Below are positions 56,614 through 64,000 of a stretch of DNA of 64,000 nt, piece by piece. The notes beneath the pieces are model-generated. The model did no database searches. It was given only the letters and a program-made list of their open reading frames with translations, and was not told where the DNA came from. Source of the DNA: Blastococcus sp. CT_GayMR20. Lineage in GTDB: Bacteria; Actinomycetota; Actinomycetes; Mycobacteriales; Geodermatophilaceae. Where the stretch lies: NCBI RefSeq assembly GCF_004570345.1, contig NZ_SPQM01000008.1, forward strand, positions 21,904 through 85,903, read 5' to 3'. Every line of letters starts with the position of its first letter. The first letter of the stretch is position 1. The translations under genes and the position numbers were made by a program.

Positions 56614-58296
56614 CTAGTCGCGCGGCTCCTGCGGCCGGCCACCTTCGGACGGTCGGCCGCCCTCGGTCGGACGCCCGGACGACGTGAGCTCGCGGCTCTC
56701 CTCGCCGGCGGCCAGGCCCCGGCCCTCGGCCTGCTGCTCCAGCTCGACCTGCGACGGCTCCTCGATGGGCGTGAAGAACCCGCGGATGGCCCGGCGCGCG
56801 CCACCCACCTGGTTCATCTTCTTCGGCACCGGCGCACCGCCGTAGGCGAGGGAACCGTGCCCGTGCTCGTCGACCGGGCCCAGCGGCTGGTGGACCTCGA
56901 TGAACTCACCGCTCGGCAGCCGACGGATGACCCCGGTCTCGATGCCGTGCTCGAGTACCTCGCGGTCGTGCTGCTGCAGACCCAGGCAGATGCGGTACGT
57001 GATCACGTAGGCGATCGGCGGCAGGACGATGACGCCGATGCGACCGACCCAGGTCATCGCGTTGAGGCTGATGTCGAACTTGTCGGCGATGACGTCGTTG
57101 CCGCCGGCCACCATGAGCCAGAGGTAGAAGGTCAGCGCCATGGCGCCGAGCGAGGTCCGCACCGGCACGTCGCGCGGCCGCTGGAGCAGGTGGTGCGAGG
57201 CCGTGTCCTTCGTGAGCTTCCGCTCGATGAAGGGGTACAGCGCCAGGACCGTGAACATCGCACCGGCGATGACGACCGTCGGCCAGAACAGCGCCGGGAC
57301 GTTGTAGTCGCCGGGCAGGTTGATGTCCCAGGCCGGGAAGATGCGGGTCGATCCGTCGAGGAACCCGATGTACCAGTCGGGCTGGGACGCGGCGGACACC
57401 TGCGCCGGGTTGTACGGGCCCCAGAGCCAGACCGGGTTGATCTGGACCAGGCCACCGAGCGCCGCACAGACCCCGAACACCACGAAGATGAGTCCGGTCG
57501 CCTTCGCGGCGAAGGTCGGGAAGAGCCGGTTGCCGACGACGTTGTGCTCGGTGCGGCCCGCGCCGGGGAACTGGGTGTGCTTCTGCTTGACCAGGATCAG
57601 CAGGTGCAACCCGATGAGGGCCAGCAGGATCGCCGGGATGAGCAGGACGTGGACGATGTAGAAGCGCCCGATGATCTGCTCGCCCACGAAGTCACCGTTG
57701 AAGACGGCGAAGTGCGCCCAGGTGCCGATGACCGGGACCGACAAGAGGATCGCGCTGATGATGCGGAGCCCTGTACCCGACAGCAGGTCGTCGGGGAGCG
57801 AGTAGCCGGTGACACCTTCGAGCAGGGCGAGCACCAGCAGGACGACGCCGATCAGCCAGTTCGTCTCGCGCGGCTTGCGGAAGGCGCCGGTGAAGAAGAT
57901 GCGCAGCAGGTGCACGACGATCGAGGCGACGAACAGCAGGGCCGCCCAGTGGTGCAGCTGGCGCATGAACAGCCCGCCGCGGACGTCGAACGACAGGTTG
58001 AGCGTCGAGTCGTAGGCGGCCGACATCTCCACGCCGCGCAGCGGCGCGTACGAGCCCTCGTAGACGACCTCGCGCATGGAGGCGTCGAAGAAGAAGGTCA
58101 GGTAGGTGCCGGACAGCAGCAGGATCAGGAAGGAGTAGAGCGCGATCTCGCCGAGGAGGAACGACCAGTGGTCCGGGTAGACCTTGTTCATGGTGCGGCG
58201 GAGCCACGGCGAGACGAGCATCCGCTCGTCGATCTCGTAGCCCGCCTTGCCCAGCTTGGTCGTCGGGACACCCGGCGCGGTGGCGGTGCGTGCCAT
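56614..58296 (-). CDS. qcrB: Cytochrome bc1 complex cytochrome b subunit (QcrB)
   Basis: A 560-residue protein with about eight helices. The heme-binding His pairs are visible in [22 protein letters not shown] and in the later [24 protein letters not shown]. The Qo site motif is QPDWYIGF (Pro-Asp-Trp-Tyr), normal for actinobacteria. A proline/glycine-rich tail ([15 protein letters not shown]) contains a small repeat. Its ATG overlaps the qcrA stop (TGATG), so the genes are coupled. Confidence 0.97.
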   Translation of the reverse strand: MARTATAPGVPTTKLGKAGYEIDERMLVSPWLRRTMNKVYPDHWSFLLGEIALYSFLILLLSGTYLTFFFDASMREVVYEGSYAPLRGVEMSAAYDSTLNLSFDVRGGLFMRQLHHWAALLFVASIVVHLLRIFFTGAFRKPRETNWLIGVVLLVLALLEGVTGYSLPDDLLSGTGLRIISAILLSVPVIGTWAHFAVFNGDFVGEQIIGRFYIVHVLLIPAILLALIGLHLLILVKQKHTQFPGAGRTEHNVVGNRLFPTFAAKATGLIFVVFGVCAALGGLVQINPVWLWGPYNPAQVSAASQPDWYIGFLDGSTRIFPAWDINLPGDYNVPALFWPTVVIAGAMFTVLALYPFIERKLTKDTASHHLLQRPRDVPVRTSLGAMALTFYLWLMVAGGNDVIADKFDISLNAMTWVGRIGVIVLPPIAYVITYRICLGLQQHDREVLEHGIETGVIRRLPSGEFIEVHQPLGPVDEHGHGSLAYGGAPVPKKMNQVGGARRAIRGFFTPIEEPSQVELEQQAEGRGLAAGEESRELTSSGRPTEGGRPSEGGRPQEPRD

Positions 58297-59408
58297 CAGA
58301 TGCGCTCCCGGTTCCAGTAGGTGGGGCCTACGGCCTCAATGTAGTCGCTGCGTGCGATGAAGAAGCCCTCGTCGTCGACACCGATCGGCAGCTGCGGGAG
58401 CGCCCGGGTGGCCGGTCCGAACACCGGCTTCGCGCCCTGCGTGACGTCGAACTGCGACTGGTGGCAGGGGCAGAGGATCCGGCTGGTCTCCTGCTCGTAG
58501 AGCGAGACGGGGCAGCCCGCGTGGGTGCAGATCTTGGAGTACGCGACGTACTCGCCGTAGGCGAAGTCCGCGTGGCCCTCGCGCGGCTGGAGGGACTCGA
58601 GCTGCTCGGGGCGGAGCCGGATGAGCATCGTCGCGGCGTCGGCCTGGCGGTTGCCACCGGGCACGGCCGGGAAGACGGTCTCCAGCGAGCCGGGCTGCTG
58701 GTCGCCGGGGCGGATGGGCGTGCCGTCGTTGCGCACCAGGCGCACGCCGTCGGCCCAGGCGGTGGTGCCGAGCGGGTTGCCCTTGCTGGGGTTCTTGATC
58801 AGCCCACCCAGCGGCATGATCAGCATCAGGCCGACCCCGCCGCCCATCAGCAGCAGCGACCGGGTGATCAGCTTGCGCCGGGCGAGCCCGCTGTTGTGGT
58901 AGCCGCCGACGAGCGTGGCGCCGGCCGTCACGCGGTCGAAGTGCGACCCGTCGTGCTTGTCCTGCACCGCGGTCTCGTGCGGCAGGAGCTTCTTGGTGAA
59001 GAGCACCAGTCCGAAGCCGACGCAGAGCAGGGACAGCCCCATGAAGAGCCCGAGCATCGGCGTGAAGAGCGCGCTCCAGCCGCCCTCGGTGATGTCCCAG
59101 TGCCAGTCCGGCAGGAACCATCCGGAACCGACGTAGACGACCACGAAGAGGAAGGCGAAGAGCCCGGCGAGGGCGAAGACCAGGCCGACCTGGCGGATCG
59201 CCCGCTTCTCCAGCACCGAGCCGGGCTCGGGACCCGGGTCCACGTGCATGATCTCGACGCCGTCGTACCGCGCGCCCAGCCGGTCCAGCTCGATGCGGCT
59301 CATCGCCGCGAGCTGCTCCGGCGTGTAGTCGTCGTCCGGACCCCCGTACAGCGGGCCGGGAACGTCCGCGCCGCCGGTCGAGCCGGGCCGCATGTCCCGC
59401 GTGGTCAC
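58296..59408 (-). CDS. qcrA: Cytochrome bc1 complex Rieske iron-sulfur subunit (QcrA)
   Basis: A 370-residue Rieske protein with three membrane helices typical of actinobacteria (residues about 72-95, 115-135 and 175-195). The 2Fe-2S ligands are CTHAGC (about 298) and CPCHQSQF (about 317). GTG 59408 is chosen for AGGAGA 6 nt upstream. Its stop is shared with the qcrB start. Confidence 0.97.
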   Translation of the reverse strand: MTTRDMRPGSTGGADVPGPLYGGPDDDYTPEQLAAMSRIELDRLGARYDGVEIMHVDPGPEPGSVLEKRAIRQVGLVFALAGLFAFLFVVVYVGSGWFLPDWHWDITEGGWSALFTPMLGLFMGLSLLCVGFGLVLFTKKLLPHETAVQDKHDGSHFDRVTAGATLVGGYHNSGLARRKLITRSLLLMGGGVGLMLIMPLGGLIKNPSKGNPLGTTAWADGVRLVRNDGTPIRPGDQQPGSLETVFPAVPGGNRQADAATMLIRLRPEQLESLQPREGHADFAYGEYVAYSKICTHAGCPVSLYEQETSRILCPCHQSQFDVTQGAKPVFGPATRALPQLPIGVDDEGFFIARSDYIEAVGPTYWNRERI

Positions 59409-59481
59409 GCCGTCTCCTCGCTGGCGCTCGTCGTCAGCGCGCCCAGTAGTGCTCCATCGATTCGTGAGCTCGCGAGCTCGC

Positions 59482-60333
59482 TCACGCCTTGCTCCCCATC
59501 CAGAAGATTCCGAACATGAGGGCGCCGATGCCGACGACCCAGATGACCAGACCCTCACCCACGGGGCCGATGCGGCCGATGCCGGCGCCGCCCGGGTCGG
59601 CCTGGCCCTGGATGGTCTGGACGTAGTTGATGATCGAGCGCTTCTCCTCGGGGGTCAGCTGGTTGTCCCCGAAGACCGGCATGTTCTCCGGCCCGGTCAG
59701 CATCGCGGTGTAGATCTCCATGTCGTTGGAGTCGGCCAGCGACGGGGCGGCCTTGCCCGAGCTGAGCGCGCCGCCCTCACCGACGAAGTTGTGGCACGAG
59801 GCGCAGTTGAGCCGGAAGAGCTCGCCGCCCTCGGCGAGGTCCCCGTCGCGCAGGTCGCCGGAGGGGAGCGTCGGGCCGCCGCCGTTGGCCTGGACGTAGG
59901 CCATCAGCTGATCGATCTCCTCGTCGGAGAACACCGGGGGCTTGTCCGGTGCGTCCGCCTCCTGGCGCACCAGCGGCATGCGACCGGTGTGCACCTGGAA
60001 GTAGACGGCCGCCTCGCCGACGCCGATCAGCGACGGACCGCGGTTGGGCACGCCCTCGAGGTTCTCGCCGTGGCAGGTGATGCAGCTCCGCTCGTACAGC
60101 TCGCGGCCGGCCGCCTCCGCCGCGGACTCGGACGGCTCGTCGGCGGCCTGGGCGGGGGAGAACACCGAGTACAGCGCGCCGGTGAGGACGAGGGCGGTCA
60201 TCAGGCCGGCGACGTTGGCCAGCCGACGGCGCTGCTTCGAGCGACGGCGGGCGCGGGCCCGCACGGCGGGGTTGCCGGCCATCGGGTCTCCGTCGGCGAG
60301 CGGGGCGTCGGAGTGCGCGTTCGTGGTGGACAC
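59482..60333 (-). CDS. qcrC: Diheme cytochrome c subunit of the bc1 complex (QcrC)
   Basis: A 283-residue c-type cytochrome with an N-terminal membrane anchor (residues about 40-62), two heme-binding sites CITCH (about 84) and CASCH (about 180), each with a later Met ligand, and a C-terminal anchor (GLVIWVVGIGALMFGIFW). It replaces soluble cytochrome c by passing electrons directly to CtaC. Start GTG 60333 is 8 bp after the ctaE stop, within the same operon. Confidence 0.97.
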   Translation of the reverse strand: MSTTNAHSDAPLADGDPMAGNPAVRARARRRSKQRRRLANVAGLMTALVLTGALYSVFSPAQAADEPSESAAEAAGRELYERSCITCHGENLEGVPNRGPSLIGVGEAAVYFQVHTGRMPLVRQEADAPDKPPVFSDEEIDQLMAYVQANGGGPTLPSGDLRDGDLAEGGELFRLNCASCHNFVGEGGALSSGKAAPSLADSNDMEIYTAMLTGPENMPVFGDNQLTPEEKRSIINYVQTIQGQADPGGAGIGRIGPVGEGLVIWVVGIGALMFGIFWMGSKA

Positions 60334-60340
60334 CGGTTCC

Positions 60341-60967
60341 CTAGCGGATCAGGTAGATCGTGGCGAACAGCCCGATCCACACGACGTCGACGAAGTGCCA
60401 GTAGTAGGAGACCACGATCGCCGAGGTCGCCTGCGCCGGCGTGAAACGGCCCATGGTGGACCGGATGAGCAGGTAGATGAACGCGACGAGCCCGCCGATG
60501 ACGTGCAGGGCGTGGAACCCCGTCGTGAGGTAGAAGACCGAGCCGTAGGTCGACGACGAGATGGTCGTGTCGTGGTCGGTGACCAGGACGCGGTACTCGT
60601 TCGCCTGGGCGAGCACGAAGATCAGGCCCATCACGAAGGTGATCGTGAACCAGCGCCGGAGGCCGTAGACGTTGCCCTGCTCCGCCGCGAAGACACCGAA
60701 CTGGCAGGTGACCGACGACAGCACCAGGACGATGGTGAAGACCAGGGCGTACGGCAGGTTCAGCTCGGTCGGCTCCGGCGGCCACCCGTCGGTGGCCCGG
60801 GCTCGCGCGGTGAAGTACATGGCGAACAGCCCGGCGAAGAACATCAGCTCGCTGGAGAGCCAGATGATCGTGCCGACGCTGACCATGTTCGGTCTGGTCA
60901 GGGAGTGCACCCGTGAGGTGTCGAAGGTGCTGCTCGCGACGGGGGCCGTTGTCACGTTGGTCATCAT
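60341..60967 (-). CDS. ctaE: Cytochrome c oxidase subunit III (CtaE)
   Basis: A 208-residue protein with five helices: [79 protein letters not shown] and [20 protein letters not shown], the classical subunit III set with the conserved HALHV and WHFVDVVW motifs. First gene of ctaE-qcrC-qcrA-qcrB. Two consecutive ATG codons (60967, 60964) are possible starts. Confidence 0.97.
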   Translation of the reverse strand: MMTNVTTAPVASSTFDTSRVHSLTRPNMVSVGTIIWLSSELMFFAGLFAMYFTARARATDGWPPEPTELNLPYALVFTIVLVLSSVTCQFGVFAAEQGNVYGLRRWFTITFVMGLIFVLAQANEYRVLVTDHDTTISSSTYGSVFYLTTGFHALHVIGGLVAFIYLLIRSTMGRFTPAQATSAIVVSYYWHFVDVVWIGLFATIYLIR

Positions 60968-61087
60968 GGCATCGGCAGGGGGCCGCGACGACTGCGGGTG
61001 CGACGGGCGTGGCGGCAAAGTGATCAGCTCTTTATCGCCCCACCCGGCTGCGCGGGAATCGGCGGGGCCGGCACTAGGCTCGCCGGC

Positions 61088-61519
61088 GTGAGTTTCGCCG
61101 CCGACAACGCCGCCTCCCCGGCCACCGTGCTGGTCTACAGCCACCGGGCCGCCACCCGCGACGCCGTGCGGACGGCGGTCGGCCGTCGCCCCGCGGCCGA
61201 CGTCGGTCCGCTGACCTGGCTGGAGTGCGTGACGGGCGACGAGGTCATCGCGGCCGTCGACCGCGGCGGCGTCGACCTCTGCATCCTCGACGGCGAGGCG
61301 CAGCCCATGGGCGGGCTGGCCCTGGCGCGGCAGATGGACCAGGAGGTCGCCGACCGGCCCGCCGTCTGCGTGCTCATCGCGCGGCAGGCCGACCGGTGGC
61401 TCGCGCACTGGTCCCGCGCCGAGGCGACCCTGCCGATGCCGGTCGACCCGCTCACCGCTCCGGAAGTCGTCGCGGACCTGCTGCGGCAGCACGCGCAGCG
61501 TCCCGTCTTCCGCCGGTGA
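61088..61519 (+). CDS. Receiver-like protein between ctaE and trpD
   Basis: A 143-residue single domain with CheY-like topology: [20 protein letters not shown], the phospho-acceptor-like Asp in [18 protein letters not shown] (residues about 68-85) and [14 protein letters not shown]. The acidic pair at the N-terminus is missing (SHRA in place of DD) and the conserved Lys is absent, so it is probably a pseudo-receiver. TAGGCT lies exactly 7 nt before GTG 61088 (leaderless). Its stop overlaps the trpD start by four bases. Function unknown. Confidence 0.75.
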   Translation: MSFAADNAASPATVLVYSHRAATRDAVRTAVGRRPAADVGPLTWLECVTGDEVIAAVDRGGVDLCILDGEAQPMGGLALARQMDQEVADRPAVCVLIARQADRWLAHWSRAEATLPMPVDPLTAPEVVADLLRQHAQRPVFRR

Positions 61520-62571
61520 GCGCGGCGCCGCCGGCGCGTCCGACCTGGCCGGCTCTCTTCACCCGGCTGCTGGGCCGCCAGGACCTCTCCGCGGCTGAGG
61601 CCTCGTGGGCCATGCGCGAGGTCATGACGGGCGAGGCGACGCCCGTGCAGGTCGCGGCCTTCGCGATCGCGCTGCGGGCCAAGGGGGAGTCGGCCGAGGA
61701 GGTCGCCGGTCTCGCCGCGGAGATGCTCGCCCGGGCGACGCCCGTGGACCTGGCGCTCGACTGCGTCGACATCGTCGGCACCGGCGGCGACGGCGCCCAC
61801 ACCGTGAACATCTCGACCATGGCCGCTGTGGTCACCGCCGCCGCCGGCGTCCCGGTCGCCAAGCACGGTGGCCGCGCCGCGTCGTCATCCTCCGGGGCGG
61901 CGGACGTGCTCGAGGCGCTCGGCGTGACCATCGACCTGCCGGCCGCGGGTGTGGCCCGCTGCGTGCACGAGGCAGGGATCGGGTTCTTCTTCGCTCCGGT
62001 GTTCCACCCCGGCATGCGACACGCCGGCGGGCCGCGCCGGGAGATGGGCATCCCCACCGTCTTCAACTTCCTCGGCCCGCTGACCAACCCCGCCCGCCCG
62101 GTCGCTGCTGCCGTCGGTTGCGCCGACAGCCGGATGGCGCCGGTGATGGCCGCGGTGCTCGCTGCACGCGGGGCCCGGGCACTGGTCTTCCGGGGGGACG
62201 ACGGCCTCGACGAGCTGACCACGGCGACGACGTCCTCGGTCTGGGTGGTCCGCGACGGCGAGGTCACCCCCGACCGGCTGGACCCCGGTGCCCTCGGCAT
62301 CCCGGTCTCCGCGCCCGACGCGCTGCGGGGTGGCACCCCCGATGTCAACGCCGACGCGTTCCGGCGGCTGCTCGCGGGTGAGAAGGGTGCGGTTCGCGAC
62401 GCCGTCGTGCTGAACGCGGGCGCCGCGCTGGCGGCCTTCGACGAACGTGCGGCCCGGCTGCACGACGCCGTCGGCGCGGGCATGGACCGCGCCGCCGCCG
62501 CGATCGACGACGGCCGCGCGGCTGCGCTGCTCGACCGCTGGATCGCGGTCAGCCGAGCCGCGTCGGGCTAG
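61516..62571 (+). CDS. trpD: Anthranilate phosphoribosyltransferase (TrpD)
   Basis: A 351-residue enzyme of tryptophan biosynthesis: [16 protein letters not shown] (residues about 88-103) binds [27 protein letters not shown] follows, and [20 protein letters not shown] is the anthranilate region. GTGA overlap couples it to the pseudo-receiver gene. The other trp genes are not in the window, as in mycobacteria where this trpD is also separate. Converges with the Lrp-type gene (4-bp overlap of stops). Confidence 0.97.
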   Translation: MSAAPPARPTWPALFTRLLGRQDLSAAEASWAMREVMTGEATPVQVAAFAIALRAKGESAEEVAGLAAEMLARATPVDLALDCVDIVGTGGDGAHTVNISTMAAVVTAAAGVPVAKHGGRAASSSSGAADVLEALGVTIDLPAAGVARCVHEAGIGFFFAPVFHPGMRHAGGPRREMGIPTVFNFLGPLTNPARPVAAAVGCADSRMAPVMAAVLAARGARALVFRGDDGLDELTTATTSSVWVVRDGEVTPDRLDPGALGIPVSAPDALRGGTPDVNADAFRRLLAGEKGAVRDAVVLNAGAALAAFDERAARLHDAVGAGMDRAAAAIDDGRAAALLDRWIAVSRAASG

Positions 62572-62855
62572 TCGGCGCTCTCGAAGCCGATCGCGAACGC
62601 CGCCTCGAGGTCGTGCCGGGAGTAGGCGCGGAAGGCGATGTGGGTCTCGGTCTCGAGCACGCCCGGCACCTTGTTGATGCGGCCGGCGATCACCTCGGCG
62701 ACCTGCTCGAACTCCCGCACCCGGACGATGGCGATCAGGTCCACCTCGCCGGCGGTCGAGTAGACCTCGCTGACCCCGTCGAGGTCGGCGATCGCCCCGG
62801 CGACCTCGGGGATCGCGTCGGTGGCCGCGTCGATCATGACGATGGCGGTGATCAC
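62568..62855 (-). CDS. Stand-alone Lrp/AsnC ligand-binding (RAM) domain protein
   Basis: A 95-residue protein consisting only of the RAM domain: [36 protein letters not shown] at the start, [27 protein letters not shown] in the second half. No DNA-binding helix. Such proteins bind amino acids or partner with full-length Lrp. GTG 62855 overlaps the stop of the upstream nuclease gene (GTGA). Confidence 0.93.
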   Translation of the reverse strand: MITAIVMIDAATDAIPEVAGAIADLDGVSEVYSTAGEVDLIAIVRVREFEQVAEVIAGRINKVPGVLETETHIAFRAYSRHDLEAAFAIGFESAD

Positions 62856-64000
62856 GCGGGCGATGCTAGCCGGGCCTGGGGGCGCCCGCCCGCACCCCCG
62901 GACACCCGCTCGGGGCGGGCGCGCGTGCCGAGGGATCGGCCGTCGGCGAACGGGTCCCGCCCGGCCCGCCCGCTCTCGACGCGGGCCAGGAAGGCGTTGA
63001 ACGCGCCAGTGCCGGGAGCCGGGCAGGCGAGGGTCCCGGTCAGTTCGACCAGGCGCGTCCCGGGCTTCTCCATCCAGCGGAGCACCAGCTCCGTCTCGTC
63101 GACGGACGTGGCGTGCTCCCCGTCGGCGTCCGGCAGCGTCTCGGCCGTGGCGCGCAGGCCGGGCAGCATCCCGCGCACCGACGTACCGACCGGCGCGCAG
63201 CCGGCCGCCACGAGGCGGCCGCGACGGATCACCGACAGGTGCCAACCGTCGGCGCCGTCCGGCCGGGCGATGACCAGCTCCGGGACGGCGGCCAGCGACT
63301 CCAGCCGCTGCCGCCGCCGCACCGCCCGCACCAGGACGGCGACCCGGTCGCGCAGCACGGCCGCGTCCTCGTACCGCTCGCCGGCCGCGAGCCGGTCGAC
63401 GCGGGCCAGGAGCGGTGCCACGAGGGCGCGCGGGTCGTGGTGGACGGCGGCGCGGAAGACCGCGGCGATCGCGGCGTACTCGTCCGCCGACTGGGCGCCG
63501 GTGCACGGGGCGCCGCACCGGCCCATCCCGGCCAGCGCGCAGGCCGCGCCCGAGGGTGCCCGGGCGGAGATCCGCATCGTGCACTGGCGCAGTGGCAGCG
63601 ACTCGTGGACCGCGGCGGCGGCGGCGTCGGCGGCGCGCCGGTCGGGGAACGGCCCGAGGAAGACGCCGGCGCCCGGCCGGACCCGCCGCACGACCGACAG
63701 CCGGGGGAAGGGCTCCTCGGTCAGCCGGATCCACAGCGCGCGCTCGGGGAAGCGCGACCGGCGGTTGTAGCGCGGCTTGTGCTCGGCGATGAGCCGCAGC
63801 TCCCGGACGGCGGCCTCGAGGTCGTGCGCGCACGGGATCGCGTCCACCCGCTGGGACAGCGCCACCATCTCGGTGATCCGGCTCCGCTGCTCCCCGGCGG
63901 AGAAGTAGCTGCGCACGCGGCTGCGCAGGTCGTTGGACGTGCCGACGTACAGCGGCTCGTCGCGGGGCCCGCGGAAGAGGTAGACGCCCGGCCCGCGAGG
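62852..64000 (-). CDS. DEDD exonuclease/GIY-YIG (UvrC-like) nuclease, C-terminal part
   Basis: Only the last 382 codons are in the window; the gene continues past 64000. The GIY-YIG core (GVYLF at about 63970, then LYVGTSNDLRSRV) opens the visible part, followed by a UvrC-like middle region (KPRYNRRSRFPERALWIRLTE) and a Cys-bearing segment (GMGRCGAPC). In actinobacteria this is the second half of a DnaQ-type exonuclease plus GIY-YIG fusion found next to trpD; the exonuclease half is expected beyond the edge. Role in DNA repair is inferred from the family. Confidence 0.88.
   Translation of the reverse strand, partial: PRGPGVYLFRGPRDEPLYVGTSNDLRSRVRSYFSAGEQRSRITEMVALSQRVDAIPCAHDLEAAVRELRLIAEHKPRYNRRSRFPERALWIRLTEEPFPRLSVVRRVRPGAGVFLGPFPDRRAADAAAAAVHESLPLRQCTMRISARAPSGAACALAGMGRCGAPCTGAQSADEYAAIAAVFRAAVHHDPRALVAPLLARVDRLAAGERYEDAAVLRDRVAVLVRAVRRRQRLESLAAVPELVIARPDGADGWHLSVIRRGRLVAAGCAPVGTSVRGMLPGLRATAETLPDADGEHATSVDETELVLRWMEKPGTRLVELTGTLACPAPGTGAFNAFLARVESGRAGRDPFADGRSLGTRARPERVSGGAGGRPQARLASPA

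Noticed and set aside
59440..59475. Short GAGCTCGCGAGCTC-type palindrome between qcrA and qcrC
   Set aside because: The genes are cotranscribed and the palindrome is short and low in complexity, so there is no support for a regulatory role.
62863..62868. TAGCAT 7 nt before the Lrp-type start (minus strand), a leaderless promoter candidate
   Set aside because: It lies inside the last codons of the upstream nuclease gene, and the GTGA overlap already explains translation by coupling, so I did not count it.

Overview
The window is high-GC (roughly 70 percent or more) actinobacterial chromosome. GTG starts, four-base stop/start overlaps, very strong GC-rich hairpins between convergent genes, an F420-type LLM oxidoreductase, a GlnE/GlnA pair, an actinobacterial bc1-aa3 supercomplex locus and DUF3043/DUF4191/DUF4235/DUF3618 proteins fit Actinomycetota. 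Protein style and intergenic palindromes suggest Geodermatophilaceae (Blastococcus/Geodermatophilus/Modestobacter-like). That family placement is inference. I see no phage, CRISPR, rRNA or tRNA.

Layout. 1-800: the 3' end of glnE and a CDGSH iron-sulfur protein. 900-7500: a BASS-type transporter, a haem-oxygenase-like protein, an SDR, and a three-gene molybdenum hydroxylase (xanthine dehydrogenase type) operon. 7586-14700: accessory signalling island with a split secreted protein, a lone receiver, a frameshifted pseudokinase-like sensor, a TRAP-type binding lipoprotein fused to a duplicated domain, a second sensor kinase with a degenerate ATPase, and a LuxR-type regulator. 14800-21560: a VOC/ECF sigma pair, a MetE-like methyltransferase, an amidotransferase, small secreted or membrane proteins and a decayed asparaginase fragment. 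21640-30110: glnA with a GlnR-type box, RDD, a decayed GNAT gene, DUF4191, lipA, an Ala-rich membrane protein, an LLM oxidoreductase, and a divergent methyltransferase/HxlR pair. 30116-35564: a GGDEF-EAL protein, then leuS behind a Leu leader-peptide attenuator.

35625-64000 is largely housekeeping: lipB, peptidase E, an FAD oxidoreductase, a Ser/Thr kinase, a TIGR01777 epimerase-like protein, sucB, lpdA, pepA, gcvT, YihY, DUF4235/DUF3618, an aldo/keto reductase, DUF3043, erpA-like, asnB, ctaC-ctaF, qcrB-qcrA-qcrC-ctaE on the opposite strand, a receiver-like protein, trpD, a stand-alone Lrp ligand-binding domain and a DnaQ/UvrC-like nuclease running off the edge. From memory, this order resembles the Rv2191-Rv2221 block of Mycobacterium tuberculosis (nuclease, trpD, ctaE, qcrCAB, ctaC, asnB, erpA-like, gcvT, pepB, sucB, TIGR01777-like, lipB, lipA, DUF4191, RDD, glnA1, glnE), so the core is ancestral. 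The 7.6-21.5 kb and 27-32 kb stretches look like lineage-specific insertions.

The parts connect: lipB and lipA make the lipoyl cofactor used by SucB, and LpdA reoxidises it. GlnE adenylylates GlnA. CtaC/CtaF/CtaE and QcrABC are subunits of one respiratory supercomplex, but ctaD is not in the window. The most unusual items are the complementary defective kinase pair around an orphan TRAP-type lipoprotein (8.4-14.7 kb), the leuS attenuator with a probably leaderless 11-codon leader peptide, four GTAC tetramers at an exact 11-bp period in the HxlR/methyltransferase intergenic region, and a recurrent TANNNT-(6-8 nt)-start arrangement implying many leaderless mRNAs.
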